7,363 nt of DNA from an uncultured Anaerolineae bacterium (lineage in GTDB: Bacteria > Chloroflexota > Anaerolineae > Anaerolineales > UBA4823). Positions 1 to 5,727 of this stretch are shown here, in pieces. The notes under the pieces are model-generated. The model ran no database searches. It was given only the letters and a program-made list of their open reading frames with translations, and was not told the origin of the DNA. The position numbers and the translations under genes were made by a program. Within the stretch, counting starts at the first letter, position 1. Every line of letters starts with the position of its first letter. The stretch is taken from contig CAKZNJ010000139.1 of NCBI GenBank assembly GCA_937129505.1, forward strand, positions 1-7,363, written 5' to 3'.

Positions 1-1
1 T

Positions 2-241
2 ACTCCCTATCTTTTGGTTTATGGTTTCACCGATCCGTTGGTGCTGTTGCCCGAAGCTGAGGAGATGGTTGCCTTGCCACCGAATGCCCATTGGATCGTC
101 TTGGAGGGCAGCGCTCATTATCCCATGATCGAAGAAAGCGCCAAATTCAACCGCCTGTTGATGGATTTTCTCAACTTAAATTCTGGTCAAAGCCCTAGAG
201 AACTACAATTGAAGGAAGAGTGGAAACGTCGCGTTCGCTAG
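2..241 (+). CDS. alpha/beta hydrolase, C-terminal end (5' truncated by window edge)
   Basis: The frame is open from the first bases and ends at TAG 239-241, so only about the last 79 residues are present. The start TPYLLVYGFTDPLV matches the late strand of alpha/beta hydrolases, where an Asp (here in GFTDP) is the catalytic acid. About 30 residues later, EGSAHYPMIEE carries the expected catalytic His in the usual G-x-x-H-x-P-x-x-E setting. This is followed by the final amphipathic helix (FNRLLMDFL) that closes the fold. The nucleophile Ser elbow lies outside the window, so substrate and exact family cannot be given. The last 20 or so residues (after LNLN) are charged and look like a non-conserved tail. 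The gene is convergent with the small - strand gene at 503-649. Family membership is well supported; function is unknown. Confidence 0.82.
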   Translation, partial: TPYLLVYGFTDPLVLLPEAEEMVALPPNAHWIVLEGSAHYPMIEESAKFNRLLMDFLNLNSGQSPRELQLKEEWKRRVR

Positions 242-250
242 GGGGAAGAG

Positions 251-285
251 GGCTCACACGGAGACACAAAGAGCACAAAGGGGGG
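251..285. repeat. dispersed CACAAAG-type intergenic repeat fragment
   Basis: The stretch reads as a degenerate series of short CAC(A/G)AAG-like words (CACACGGAGACACAAAG then AGCACAAAGGGG). It belongs to the kind of 'CCACGAAGACACGAAG' sequence found scattered in many environmental bacterial genomes. A related pair of fragments lies at 1311-1384 in this same window, including a shared GCTCACAC word, which supports calling it a repeat and not chance. It follows the hydrolase stop by about 10 bases. No coding potential or mobility gene is attached. Confidence 0.5.
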
Positions 286-312
286 AGCTATCCTGAAACC
301 CTTGCTGCTTGC

Positions 313-479
313 CTCCCTCTTCCGCCGCGGGAGAGAGACTGGGTGTGAAGTCCTCCTCCCCTCTCCCCTTGGGAGAGGGGCTGGGGGTGAGGGCGCCTCC
401 CCTCTGCCCTTGAGATAGGGGCTAGGGGTGAAGGTAACCCCCCTCTCCCACCGCGTGGGAGAGGGGCTGGGGGTGAGGG
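313..479. repeat. four tandem ~41-bp palindromic G/C-rich repeat units
   Basis: Four units follow each other at about 41-43 bp spacing: 313-350 (degenerate), 356-393, 397-434 (degenerate) and 438-479. Each reads as a C-rich arm, a short loop, a G-rich arm and a tail of the form GGCTGGGGGTGAGGG. The best unit has an 11-bp perfect stem (440-450 with 456-466, 5-base loop). The second has a 10-bp stem (358-367 with 371-380, 3-base loop). This looks like the widespread CCCTCTCCC...GGGAGAGGG(G)CTGGGGGTGAGGG intergenic repeat family known by eye from many bacterial genomes. It sits between two convergent genes. Its stems could act as bidirectional termination or mRNA-end structures, although there is no U tract. 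The units differ by scattered substitutions, so they are not a recent perfect expansion. Confidence 0.85.
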
Positions 480-502
480 CACACTACCTCAGTCGCCGTT
501 TA

Positions 503-649
503 CTACGGCGTTGCCTCTTCTTCCAAAGTCTGCAAATCCGGCAAGCCGACTGGCGAGCCTGCTCTGGTTTCCAGCTCGAATTCCAAGACGATTTGCGGCG
601 CTTGATAAGGTTTTTGTGCTGGAAGGTTCTCTGGAGATTGGACGGTCAT
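503..649 (-). CDS. 48-residue putative peptide precursor (RiPP-like, YxxPxI ... TRAGSP)
   Basis: ATG at 649-647 is preceded by GGAGAG with a 6-base spacer, so it is preferred over the upstream in-frame ATG at 739, whose extra 30 residues look like read-through of non-coding DNA. The stop is TAG 505-503. The 48-residue product has an acidic N-terminal half containing Y15-Q-A-P18-Q-I20, then ELETRAGSPVG and a short acidic tail ending EEEATP. There is no signal peptide, membrane segment or cysteine. Y-x-x-P-x-(L/I) followed by a Thr about ten residues later resembles the leader recognised by RRE proteins of lasso-peptide systems. Cutting two residues after T28 would leave AGSPVGLPD..., with Asp at core position 9. 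I also recall similar short 'LETRAGSP' proteins from Chloroflexota, but cannot cite one. No maturation, protease or export gene is in the window. That the gene is real is fairly likely; the RiPP role is inference. Confidence 0.55.
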   Translation of the reverse strand: MTVQSPENLPAQKPYQAPQIVLEFELETRAGSPVGLPDLQTLEEEATP

Positions 650-655
650 TCCGCA

Positions 656-661
656 CTCTCC
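656..661 (-). promoter_or_regulatory. Shine-Dalgarno GGAGAG fixing the start of the small peptide gene
   Basis: On the - strand the sequence reads AAAAAAGGAGAGTGCGGAATG. The purine-rich GGAGAG lies 6 bases before the ATG at 649. It decides the 48-residue start over the upstream ATG at 739, which has no comparable site. Confidence 0.65.
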
Positions 662-814
662 TTTTTTAGTGGATTCCTTGTGGTGTTTGCCCAAGGATAA
701 TAGTAAAGAACAGTCCCTATCTGGAGGGAGGGATGCCATTGGGTATTGGTGAAATCATATGACGACATTGGCTTGTCCGAAAACAAGTGCCATAAGATGT
801 TGCTTTGACCATTG

Positions 815-857
815 CTCTGACAGGGTGATCTTACTAGTTGGGTATATCCTGTCAGAG
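815..857. repeat. 10-bp perfect inverted repeat (CTCTGACAGG)
   Basis: CTCTGACAGG at 815-824 pairs exactly with CCTGTCAGAG at 848-857 across a 23-base loop. No run of T follows either arm, so an intrinsic terminator is not supported. It may be a long-loop RNA hairpin, a protein-binding dyad, or a pair of element ends. Confidence 0.7.
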
Positions 858-862
858 AACTG

Positions 863-899
863 TAAAATTAATAGCTTAGCCGATGTTGTTTTAATTTTA
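863..899. repeat. 9-bp AT-only inverted repeat (TAAAATTAA)
   Basis: TAAAATTAA at 863-871 pairs with TTAATTTTA at 891-899 with a 19-base loop. It starts six bases after the preceding inverted repeat ends. AT-only arms occur by chance more readily in this AT-rich patch, so it is weaker evidence of function than its neighbours. Confidence 0.5.
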
Positions 900-914
900 T
901 ATGAGAATTTCTAG

Positions 915-951
915 CTTTGGCTTACCAGTTTTGTTAGGTGGAAAGCCAAGG
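915..951. repeat. 9-bp inverted repeat with one wobble (CTTTGGCTT)
   Basis: CTTTGGCTT at 915-923 pairs with AAGCCAAGG at 943-951, eight canonical pairs plus one T-G. An inner ACC/GGT extension (924-926 with 937-939) leaves a ten-base loop. It is the third in the row of stems. Confidence 0.5.
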
Positions 952-1080
952 GTGAGGTATGTTAAGATTGAAGACTACCTCTGCGTCTTATTTGGCAGCG
1001 CAATCAGTTAGAACCAGATTTTGGCAAGACGATGGGTGCGATGAACCGAATGAAGATAAAATCCGCGCCGGAAAGCCCTG

Positions 1081-1143
1081 CGGTTGGGATAGTTTGCTGA
1101 AGGTGTCTTATCAGCAAACTATCCCGATGCCCAATCTCAACCG
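1081..1143. repeat. 15-bp perfect hairpin with an outer 5-bp stem
   Basis: GGGATAGTTTGCTGA at 1086-1100 is exactly complementary to TCAGCAAACTATCCC at 1111-1125, with a ten-base loop AGGTGTCTTA. Farther out, CGGTT at 1081-1085 pairs with AACCG at 1139-1143, leaving a 13-base asymmetric bulge on the right. A perfect 15-bp stem is very unlikely by chance in a region this size. No T run follows, so it is not a standard intrinsic terminator. Possible roles are a structured RNA, the subterminal hairpin of a transposable element, or a recombination site. Confidence 0.8.
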
Positions 1144-1152
1144 ATAAAGATA

Positions 1153-1177
1153 TCTATTACGAAATTTGTGTAATAGA
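1153..1177. repeat. 8-bp perfect inverted repeat (TCTATTAC)
   Basis: TCTATTAC at 1153-1160 pairs with GTAATAGA at 1170-1177 around a nine-base loop. Its size and spacing would suit a dimeric repressor operator. It lies about 60 bases upstream of the ribosome binding site at 1222-1229. No adjacent promoter is clear. Confidence 0.5.
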
Positions 1178-1221
1178 CTACTATCGTGACTAGATGACGA
1201 GCCGACGGCTGCGGCGATCCC

Positions 1222-1229
1222 AAAGGAGG
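1222..1229 (+). promoter_or_regulatory. strong Shine-Dalgarno AAAGGAGG before ATG 1239
   Basis: AAAGGAGG is a near-perfect anti-16S match and stands nine bases before ATG 1239-1241. This opens the frame that runs into the damaged TPR gene. It is the only well-formed start signal in front of that gene, although the residues it would encode before about 1386 do not resemble the family. Confidence 0.5.
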
Positions 1230-1238
1230 TTTGAAGAG

Positions 1239-2877
1239 ATGCTACCGATTTCCAACTTTCTTTGCTGCCGCGATGATCCCGAGCTTGTAATCACGCCAAT
1301 AACCGGATCTAAGGTACGAAGAGCACGAAGGATAGAGTGGCTCACACAAAGGAGGGGGGCTAACCACGCAGACACAAAGCACATTAAGGTAGCCGTCTTC
1401 TCGGGCAGTTTCAGCGCTGCGGCTGCAAAACGGGTTGCCAAAATCCGTGAGCCAACCTTGATGGCACTTGTGCAGAAATCCATCCTCTCTTTTGATCAGG
1501 AAACCGCACGTTATTCTCTCCATCCAATCCTTGCTTATTATGCCAAAGAAAAGCTTGGCGAACAACCTGATTTGGAGCGCGAACTTTATCGGGGTCATGC
1601 TATCTATTTCGCCAGTTTTGTCAATGAAAGGGAGAAAAAAACTGTGCGGGAGAGATCAGCGGCAGGCACAACGAGAGATTGGCGATGAGTTGCAAAATGT
1701 TCAAGCAGCTTGGCGATGGGTGGTCAAGAACAGAAATCGCCCGCTGATCAGAATCTTGGTCGAAGGTCTGTATCTCTATTATGAGTCCAAAAGTTGGTTC
1801 GAAGAAGGAGTTCAAGTTTTTGAACAAGCGATCGAGAAAGTCAGAGAAATGACTTTGGCGGATGCTCAGGCGGCATTCTTGCTGGCTGACTTACTTGGCA
1901 AACAAGCTGTTTTCTACCGCCAACTATCCCAATATGTTCTAGCGAGTTCACGGATAGAAGAGGGGTTAAAGCTCCTTCATGATCAGGTGGAATCGGCTGA
2001 GAAAGCCTTTTTGACCTTACAAATGGCTTGGATTTGCTTTTTGCAAGCCCGCTATCTTGAGGCGCAAGCATGGGCGCAGGAAAGTTTGCAACTCTCTCAA
2101 GCTCTGGATAACTTGAGAGGGATAGGCGACTCCCTATATTTGCTGGGTTGGACAGCTTACGAGCGAGGGCAATTTAATGAGGCAGAGACTTTGTGTAGCC
2201 GGGCGAAAACCATCTGTGAAGAAATTGATTACGAATGGGGAAGTCAATACGCTCTCTATGGCTTGGGATTGGTCAAACACGCCCAGGGACATACCGATGC
2301 AGCTCAGCGTTTTTTTCTGCAAAATTGCCATTTTTGTGAAGAAAGGGAGTATCGCTGGGGGGCAGCGCTGGCGCAGATTAATCTGGGTTTGGTGGAGCTG
2401 AGCCGTGGCGACAAACACACAGCCCATCAGTTCTTCCAATGCAGCTTGCATACTTGCCAAGAGATCGGGAATCCGTGGGGGATTGCCCAGAGTTACAAAG
2501 GGTTAGGCTATGTTGCTCTCGAAGAGAGAGATTATGAAGCCGCTCGATCGTATGCCGAACAAAGCTTACATTTGTACCGCCAGATGGAAGATCAGGATGG
2601 CATTGCGGATTGTTTGCTGATTCTCTGCCAAGTAGCTTATGCGAACGATCAGGTTGCGCTGGCTTGGGAGTACCTGACAACGGCAGAAGAGATGGTCGCC
2701 CGTTCTCAAAATCGCTTCCGAGAAGCGAGGACGTTTTACCAACGGGCAAAAATTTACCTTCAAGAGGGCGATCAACAGCAAGCGGCGGAGTGGTTGCAAA
2801 AAACCCTTCATCACCCGGCTTGTGAGTGGGCGATCGCCCAAAAAGCCCGCATCGATCTTCAGCGTGTGAGCGATTAA
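1239..2877 (+). pseudogene. winged-helix/TPR regulator remnant, 5'-truncated and frameshifted
   Basis: From about 1387 the frame opened at 1239 reads KVAVFSGSFSAAAAKRV...LMALVQKSILSFD...YSLHPILAYYAKEKL. This is the winged-helix segment that follows the ATPase in large AfsR/MalT/LuxR-associated regulators. The expected next segment (REIGDELQNVQAAWRWVV, then tetratricopeptide repeats of about 40 residues to 2877) lies in another frame. Removing one A from the seven-A run at 1635-1641 joins them exactly, through EREKKLCGRDQRQAQREIGDEL. At least five TPR-like units follow, with motifs such as LGWTAYERGQFNEAE and LGYVALEERDYEAARSYAEQSL. The DNA-binding and ATPase parts are absent, and the first ~50 codons (1239-1386) are unrelated sequence containing dispersed-repeat fragments. 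A sequencing error could explain the frameshift but not the missing N-terminus. A TPR-only protein could still be made from an internal start. Confidence 0.65.
1311..1384. repeat. two dispersed CACGAAG/CACAAAG repeat fragments inside the damaged gene
   Basis: The segment 1314-1332 reads GTACGAAGAGCACGAAGGA, and 1339-1384 reads GGCTCACACAAAGG...CTAACCACGCAGACACAAAG. Both belong to the same loose family as 251-285 (shared GCTCACAC and GACACAAAG words). They end within a few bases of where recognisable winged-helix coding sequence begins. This suggests that repeat-associated rearrangement removed or replaced the gene's front. Confidence 0.55.
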
Positions 2878-2934
2878 GGTTGCTTTAGAACGGCCTTATT
2901 CTTGCAGCTTTTTCCAGCGGTTGCGCCATTTTTA

Positions 2935-2943
2935 TGCTATGAT
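2935..2943 (+). promoter_or_regulatory. extended -10 promoter (TGC-TATGAT) for the LysM-to-recR cluster
   Basis: TGCTATGAT fits the TG-n extension joined to a five-of-six match to TATAAT. No good -35 sits 16-18 bases upstream, which is tolerated when the TG extension is present. Transcription would start near 2950, giving a leader of roughly a dozen bases that contains AAAGGTGG (2946-2953) as ribosome binding site before ATG 2963. It is the only promoter-like sequence seen in the 85-base gap. Confidence 0.5.
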
Positions 2944-2962
2944 AGAAAGGTGGTAGCCTGAT

Positions 2963-3706
2963 ATGCAACCTTGGAAGCGTGTGCTGCTCTTTCTCCTGAT
3001 TAACATCGTGGTTTCTGCCGCCACAACGTTGACCGTCTTGTTGATTTGGGATGTCACTCGTCCCTCAGGGTTGCCAAGCGGTGCCGATTTTTCGTCCTCT
3101 GGGGTGGTTGCGCCGAGCCCCCCTGACCAAGGAACGCCGGCGGCGATTTCGGTAACGCCAGCCATCCTAATGGACGAGTATATTGTGCGTGAGGGGGATA
3201 CGTTGGGGCAAATCGCTGACAAGTACAAAGTAAGCGTCGAGACCTTACTGAAGGCAAATGGCTTGAAAGACCCCAACGCCATCAGCGTTGGTATGGCAAT
3301 TTATATCCCCATCACCCCCGAAGCGCCGCCATCCGGCGCCAAAGGTACGGCGACTCCTCTTGCAGCCACTCCGACATTAGCGCCGGGTGCCCAGCCTCCT
3401 AGCGCGGTGATCAACAGCGTCATCGGCATCGGCGATTTGACAGCCGAACGGGTCTTTATTACCCGTGTTGGGACAGGAGTGCTTTTATTGAAGGATTGGC
3501 GCTTGACAGATGAAGATGGGAATGTTTTTGTATTCCCTGAGCTCGCCCTCTATGAAGATGGAGCGATCAACGTCTGGACGACGACCGGCACGGTTACACC
3601 GGTGGACTTGTATTGGGGGCTAGCCACTCCGCTTTGGCGCTCGGGTGAGACAGCAACCTTGTCGAACGAACGCGGTGAGGTGGTCTCGACCTATACCATT
3701 CCCTAG
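2963..3706 (+). CDS. membrane-anchored LysM and lamin-tail-domain protein
   Basis: The 247-residue product starts with a basic pair and a hydrophobic helix (residues 7-29), with no lipobox cysteine. This predicts an N-terminal signal anchor with the rest outside the membrane. A Pro/Ser/Thr-rich spacer leads to one LysM domain at about 73-116 (YIVREGDTLGQIADKYKVSV...NGL...AISVGMAIYIP), which binds peptidoglycan or related glycans. A second Pro/Ala/Thr linker (117-147) joins it to a C-terminal beta-sandwich of lamin-tail type at about 148-247. That domain shows LLLKDWRLTDEDGNVFVFPE, a central VDLYWG and the late SGETATLSNERGEVVSTY strands. AAAGGTGG precedes ATG 2963. It is the first gene of the + strand cluster and ends 10 bases before the DUF1992 gene. 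It is probably a cell-envelope scaffold protein. The domain calls are confident; the cellular role is inferred. Confidence 0.85.
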   Translation: MQPWKRVLLFLLINIVVSAATTLTVLLIWDVTRPSGLPSGADFSSSGVVAPSPPDQGTPAAISVTPAILMDEYIVREGDTLGQIADKYKVSVETLLKANGLKDPNAISVGMAIYIPITPEAPPSGAKGTATPLAATPTLAPGAQPPSAVINSVIGIGDLTAERVFITRVGTGVLLLKDWRLTDEDGNVFVFPELALYEDGAINVWTTTGTVTPVDLYWGLATPLWRSGETATLSNERGEVVSTYTIP

Positions 3707-3716
3707 CGATTGGTTG

Positions 3717-4115
3717 ATGATGCAGTGGGTTGAGCAGCGCATCCAAGAAGCAATCGAGCGGGGTGAATTTGAGAACCTAAGCGGCAAAGGCAAACCGCTT
3801 CGATGGGATGACAACCCCTTTACCCCAGCCGACATGCAGCTTGCTTATCACCTGTTACGATCCCAAGGTTTTACCCTGCCATGGATCGAGACACGCTGGG
3901 AATTGATGGCCGATATCCAGCAGATGCGTCGCCAGCTTGCCCATTTGAAGGCGCAATCAAAGGGGGGAAAACTGGAGGAGAAGCAAAGAGTCGTTTTGGG
4001 AGAACGAATTGATGAACTGAATCGACGTATCCGCAATTATAATATCAGCGTGCCGCTGGCGCGCTTTCAATTGCCAATTTTAGACCGCGAAACTGAACTC
4101 GAAGGGAAGCGATGA
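3717..4115 (+). CDS. DUF1992 / DnaJ-homologue-subfamily-C28-type conserved protein
   Basis: The 132-residue product carries the DUF1992 core at residues 8-75: RIQEAIERGEFENLSGKGKPL, then DDNPF, the LAYHLLRSQGFTLPWIE stretch, and a later ELNRRIRNYNISVPL. The family is widespread and its molecular function is unsettled. Similarity to human DNAJC28 gives the DnaJ-related name, but no J domain with HPD is present. I chose ATG 3717 (or the adjacent ATG 3720) because homology starts right after it. Upstream in-frame codons overlap the LysM gene and look like shadow sequence. No clear ribosome binding site is visible, so translation may be coupled to the LysM gene 10 bases upstream. The stop overlaps the dnaX start as ATGA (4112-4115), a strong sign of one operon. 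Confidence 0.85.
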   Translation: MMQWVEQRIQEAIERGEFENLSGKGKPLRWDDNPFTPADMQLAYHLLRSQGFTLPWIETRWELMADIQQMRRQLAHLKAQSKGGKLEEKQRVVLGERIDELNRRIRNYNISVPLARFQLPILDRETELEGKR

Positions 4116-5710
4116 CCCAAACCTTGTATCGAAAGTGGCGCCCAACCAACTGGGAAGAGGTTGTTGGGCAGGGGCATGTTGTTCACACCTTGCGCAATGC
4201 GGTGTCTAGCGGCCGCTTTGCGCACGCCTACATTTTTGCCGGGCCGCGCGGAACTGGAAAGACAACGACGGCGCGCATTCTAGCAAAAGCGCTGAACTGT
4301 TTAGCAGAAGACAGCGCCCAGAAGCCGTGTGGAACTTGCCAAAATTGCCTTGACATCCAAAGCGGCCGTTTTCTTGATCTAATCGAAATTGATGCGGCTT
4401 CAAACACCAGCGTCGAAGATGTGCGCGATCTGCGGGAAAAGATCAATTTCTCCCCGAATCAGGGTCGTTTCAAAGTTTATATCATTGACGAAGTGCACAT
4501 GCTTTCCACAGCGGCGTTTAATGCCCTGTTAAAAACGTTGGAAGAGCCGCCTCCTCACGCGATCTTTGTGCTGGCGACAACCGAGGTGCATAAAATTCCT
4601 GCTACCGTTCTCTCCCGCTGTCAGCGGCATGAGTTTCGGCGCATTCCGCTGACCGAGATGGTCGCTCAGTTGGGACAGATCGCCCAACAGGAAAACATTG
4701 CAGTCGAAGAGGGGGCTTTGCAGGTCATCGCCCGTCAAGCGACAGGCAGTATGCGCGATGCCATCTCGTTGCTCGATCAGCTTTCGGCAAGCGGCAAACC
4801 GATCACGGTCGAGTGGGTGAGACAAATCTTGGGCACAGTTGCCACCCAGACGGTTTTAGAGCTGACGGAGACCATCCTAGAAGGAGATGTCCAAAAGGGG
4901 TTGACGCTCGTTCATCAGACGTTGGACAGCGGAGCGGATAGCCGAGTGTTTTCGCGCCAAATCGTTGAGCATTTGCGCAACCTGTTGCTGATCAAGGTGG
5001 GCAACGCTCGCGAAGTGGAAGCACCCCAAGAACTGAAACACCGCTTGGCTGAACAGGCACAGAAGATCAATGTTGCTCGGCTATTGAATCTGATCCAATG
5101 TTTTCAGGGGGCAGCCAGCGAAACACGCCTAAATTGGCTTGCTGCGTTGCCCTTGGAGATGGCTTTGTTGCAAGCACATCAGGCAATGAAAAGCGACATG
5201 CCGAGCTCGATGAGTGAGACACCTGCTGTGCCCCAGCATGTTTATTCCACGGCTCCTATGCCGCAAAAGGCTGCGCCAAAGGCGAAGAAAGGGAGTGAGC
5301 AGACAACCCCAGCGGCGCAAGAGACAGCACCTTCCGCATCGGCAGCTAGTCCTGCAGAGGGAGAAATCTCCTTGCAAGCGGTTCAAGCCCATTGGCGAGA
5401 AATTCGCATGTTGGTGCGCAGTCAGAACCCGGGCGTCGAAGCTCTGTTGAATTCGTGCAAACCAGCCGCAGTGAAAGGGAAGCAGTTGTTTCTAGTTTTC
5501 AATGGAGAGTTCGCCAAACAAAAGATGGAACGCCCCGAGGCGCTTGCCCTTGTCAATCGGGCAATTGCAAAGGTGTTGAACTGTTCGGTTGAAATTCGCT
5601 GTCTGTTGCGCGGTGTACAACGCGATGAATTGCCCCAGGGGGTGGAGCAGGACGGGGTGATTGCAGAAGCTCTGCGATTAGGGGGTGAGATTGTCGATAT
5701 ACAAGAATGA
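4112..5710 (+). CDS. dnaX: DNA polymerase III subunit tau/gamma (clamp loader ATPase)
   Basis: The 532-residue product is the clamp-loader motor that opens the beta clamp and loads it on primed DNA. Motifs are complete: YRKWRPTNWEEVVGQ at the start, Walker A GPRGTGKT (44-51), and zinc-binding Cys 63, 73, 76 and 79. Then come Walker B IIDEVH (124-129), sensor-1 LATTEVHKIP (154-163) and the S168-R169-C170 arginine-finger motif. AAA+ lid and collar domains run to about 360. An Ala/Pro/Lys-rich linker follows (roughly 375-425), then a C-terminal domain (HWREIRMLVRSQNPGVEALLNSCKP...). At 532 residues it is shorter than E. coli tau (643). No A-AAA-AAG slippery site was seen, so a gamma product by frameshifting is not indicated. 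The start shares ATGA with the preceding gene, with GAAGGGAAG just upstream. The stop is three codons before the ebfC ribosome binding site. Confidence 0.97.
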   Translation: MTQTLYRKWRPTNWEEVVGQGHVVHTLRNAVSSGRFAHAYIFAGPRGTGKTTTARILAKALNCLAEDSAQKPCGTCQNCLDIQSGRFLDLIEIDAASNTSVEDVRDLREKINFSPNQGRFKVYIIDEVHMLSTAAFNALLKTLEEPPPHAIFVLATTEVHKIPATVLSRCQRHEFRRIPLTEMVAQLGQIAQQENIAVEEGALQVIARQATGSMRDAISLLDQLSASGKPITVEWVRQILGTVATQTVLELTETILEGDVQKGLTLVHQTLDSGADSRVFSRQIVEHLRNLLLIKVGNAREVEAPQELKHRLAEQAQKINVARLLNLIQCFQGAASETRLNWLAALPLEMALLQAHQAMKSDMPSSMSETPAVPQHVYSTAPMPQKAAPKAKKGSEQTTPAAQETAPSASAASPAEGEISLQAVQAHWREIRMLVRSQNPGVEALLNSCKPAAVKGKQLFLVFNGEFAKQKMERPEALALVNRAIAKVLNCSVEIRCLLRGVQRDELPQGVEQDGVIAEALRLGGEIVDIQE

Positions 5711-5712
5711 CG

Positions 5713-5722
5713 AAAAAGGAGG
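5713..5722 (+). promoter_or_regulatory. strong Shine-Dalgarno AAAAAGGAGG selecting the ebfC start
   Basis: GGAGG at 5718-5722 lies five bases before ATG 5728. It falls inside the reading frame that begins at the alternative ATG 5707. This argues that 5728 is the true initiation codon. Confidence 0.7.
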
Positions 5723-5727
5723 ATAAC

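Larger units (their letters stand above)
740..1193. other. non-coding region with five successive inverted repeats
   Basis: No convincing gene is seen on either strand over about 450 bases. The only ATG-initiated frame of note (959-1147) lacks a properly spaced ribosome binding site and runs through a perfect hairpin. The region holds five consecutive inverted repeats (annotated separately), plus a weak 5-bp hairpin at 772-787. Its middle, around 860-912, is strongly AT-rich compared with the flanking genes. This could be a structured RNA, an operator or attachment region, or the decayed remains of a mobile element. No transposase remnant, tRNA or tRNA-derived attachment end could be recognised. 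Confidence 0.5.

Noticed and set aside
313..479. CRISPR array
   Set aside because: The ~41-bp units abut with almost no unique spacer, the units themselves vary, and no cas gene is present.
288..482. 64-residue - strand frame rich in Pro, Arg and Gly
   Set aside because: It is simply a translation of the palindromic repeat array.
428..700. 90-residue + strand frame opposite the small peptide gene
   Set aside because: It starts inside the repeat array, has no ribosome binding site, and is antisense to a better-supported gene.
650..739. N-terminal extension of the small - strand peptide to ATG 739
   Set aside because: The extra 30 residues look random, and the internal ATG at 649 has the well-placed GGAGAG.
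959..1147. 62-residue + strand open frame in the hairpin-rich region
   Set aside because: No properly spaced ribosome binding site, no recognisable motif, and nearly a third of it encodes the arms of the inverted repeat at 1081-1143.
1190..1598. Two - strand frames opposite the start of the TPR remnant
   Set aside because: No motif or start signal, and the + strand frame carries recognisable winged-helix sequence over the same bases from about 1387.
2829..2838. GGCGATCGCC palindrome resembling the cyanobacterial HIP1 element
   Set aside because: A single octamer-class match inside the coding sequence is expected by chance, and the 16S does not suggest a cyanobacterium.
5255..5310. Programmed frameshift site in dnaX producing a gamma subunit
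   Set aside because: The linker region has short A runs such as CAAAAGG and GAAGAAAGGG, but no A-AAA-AAG heptamer or A7+ run.
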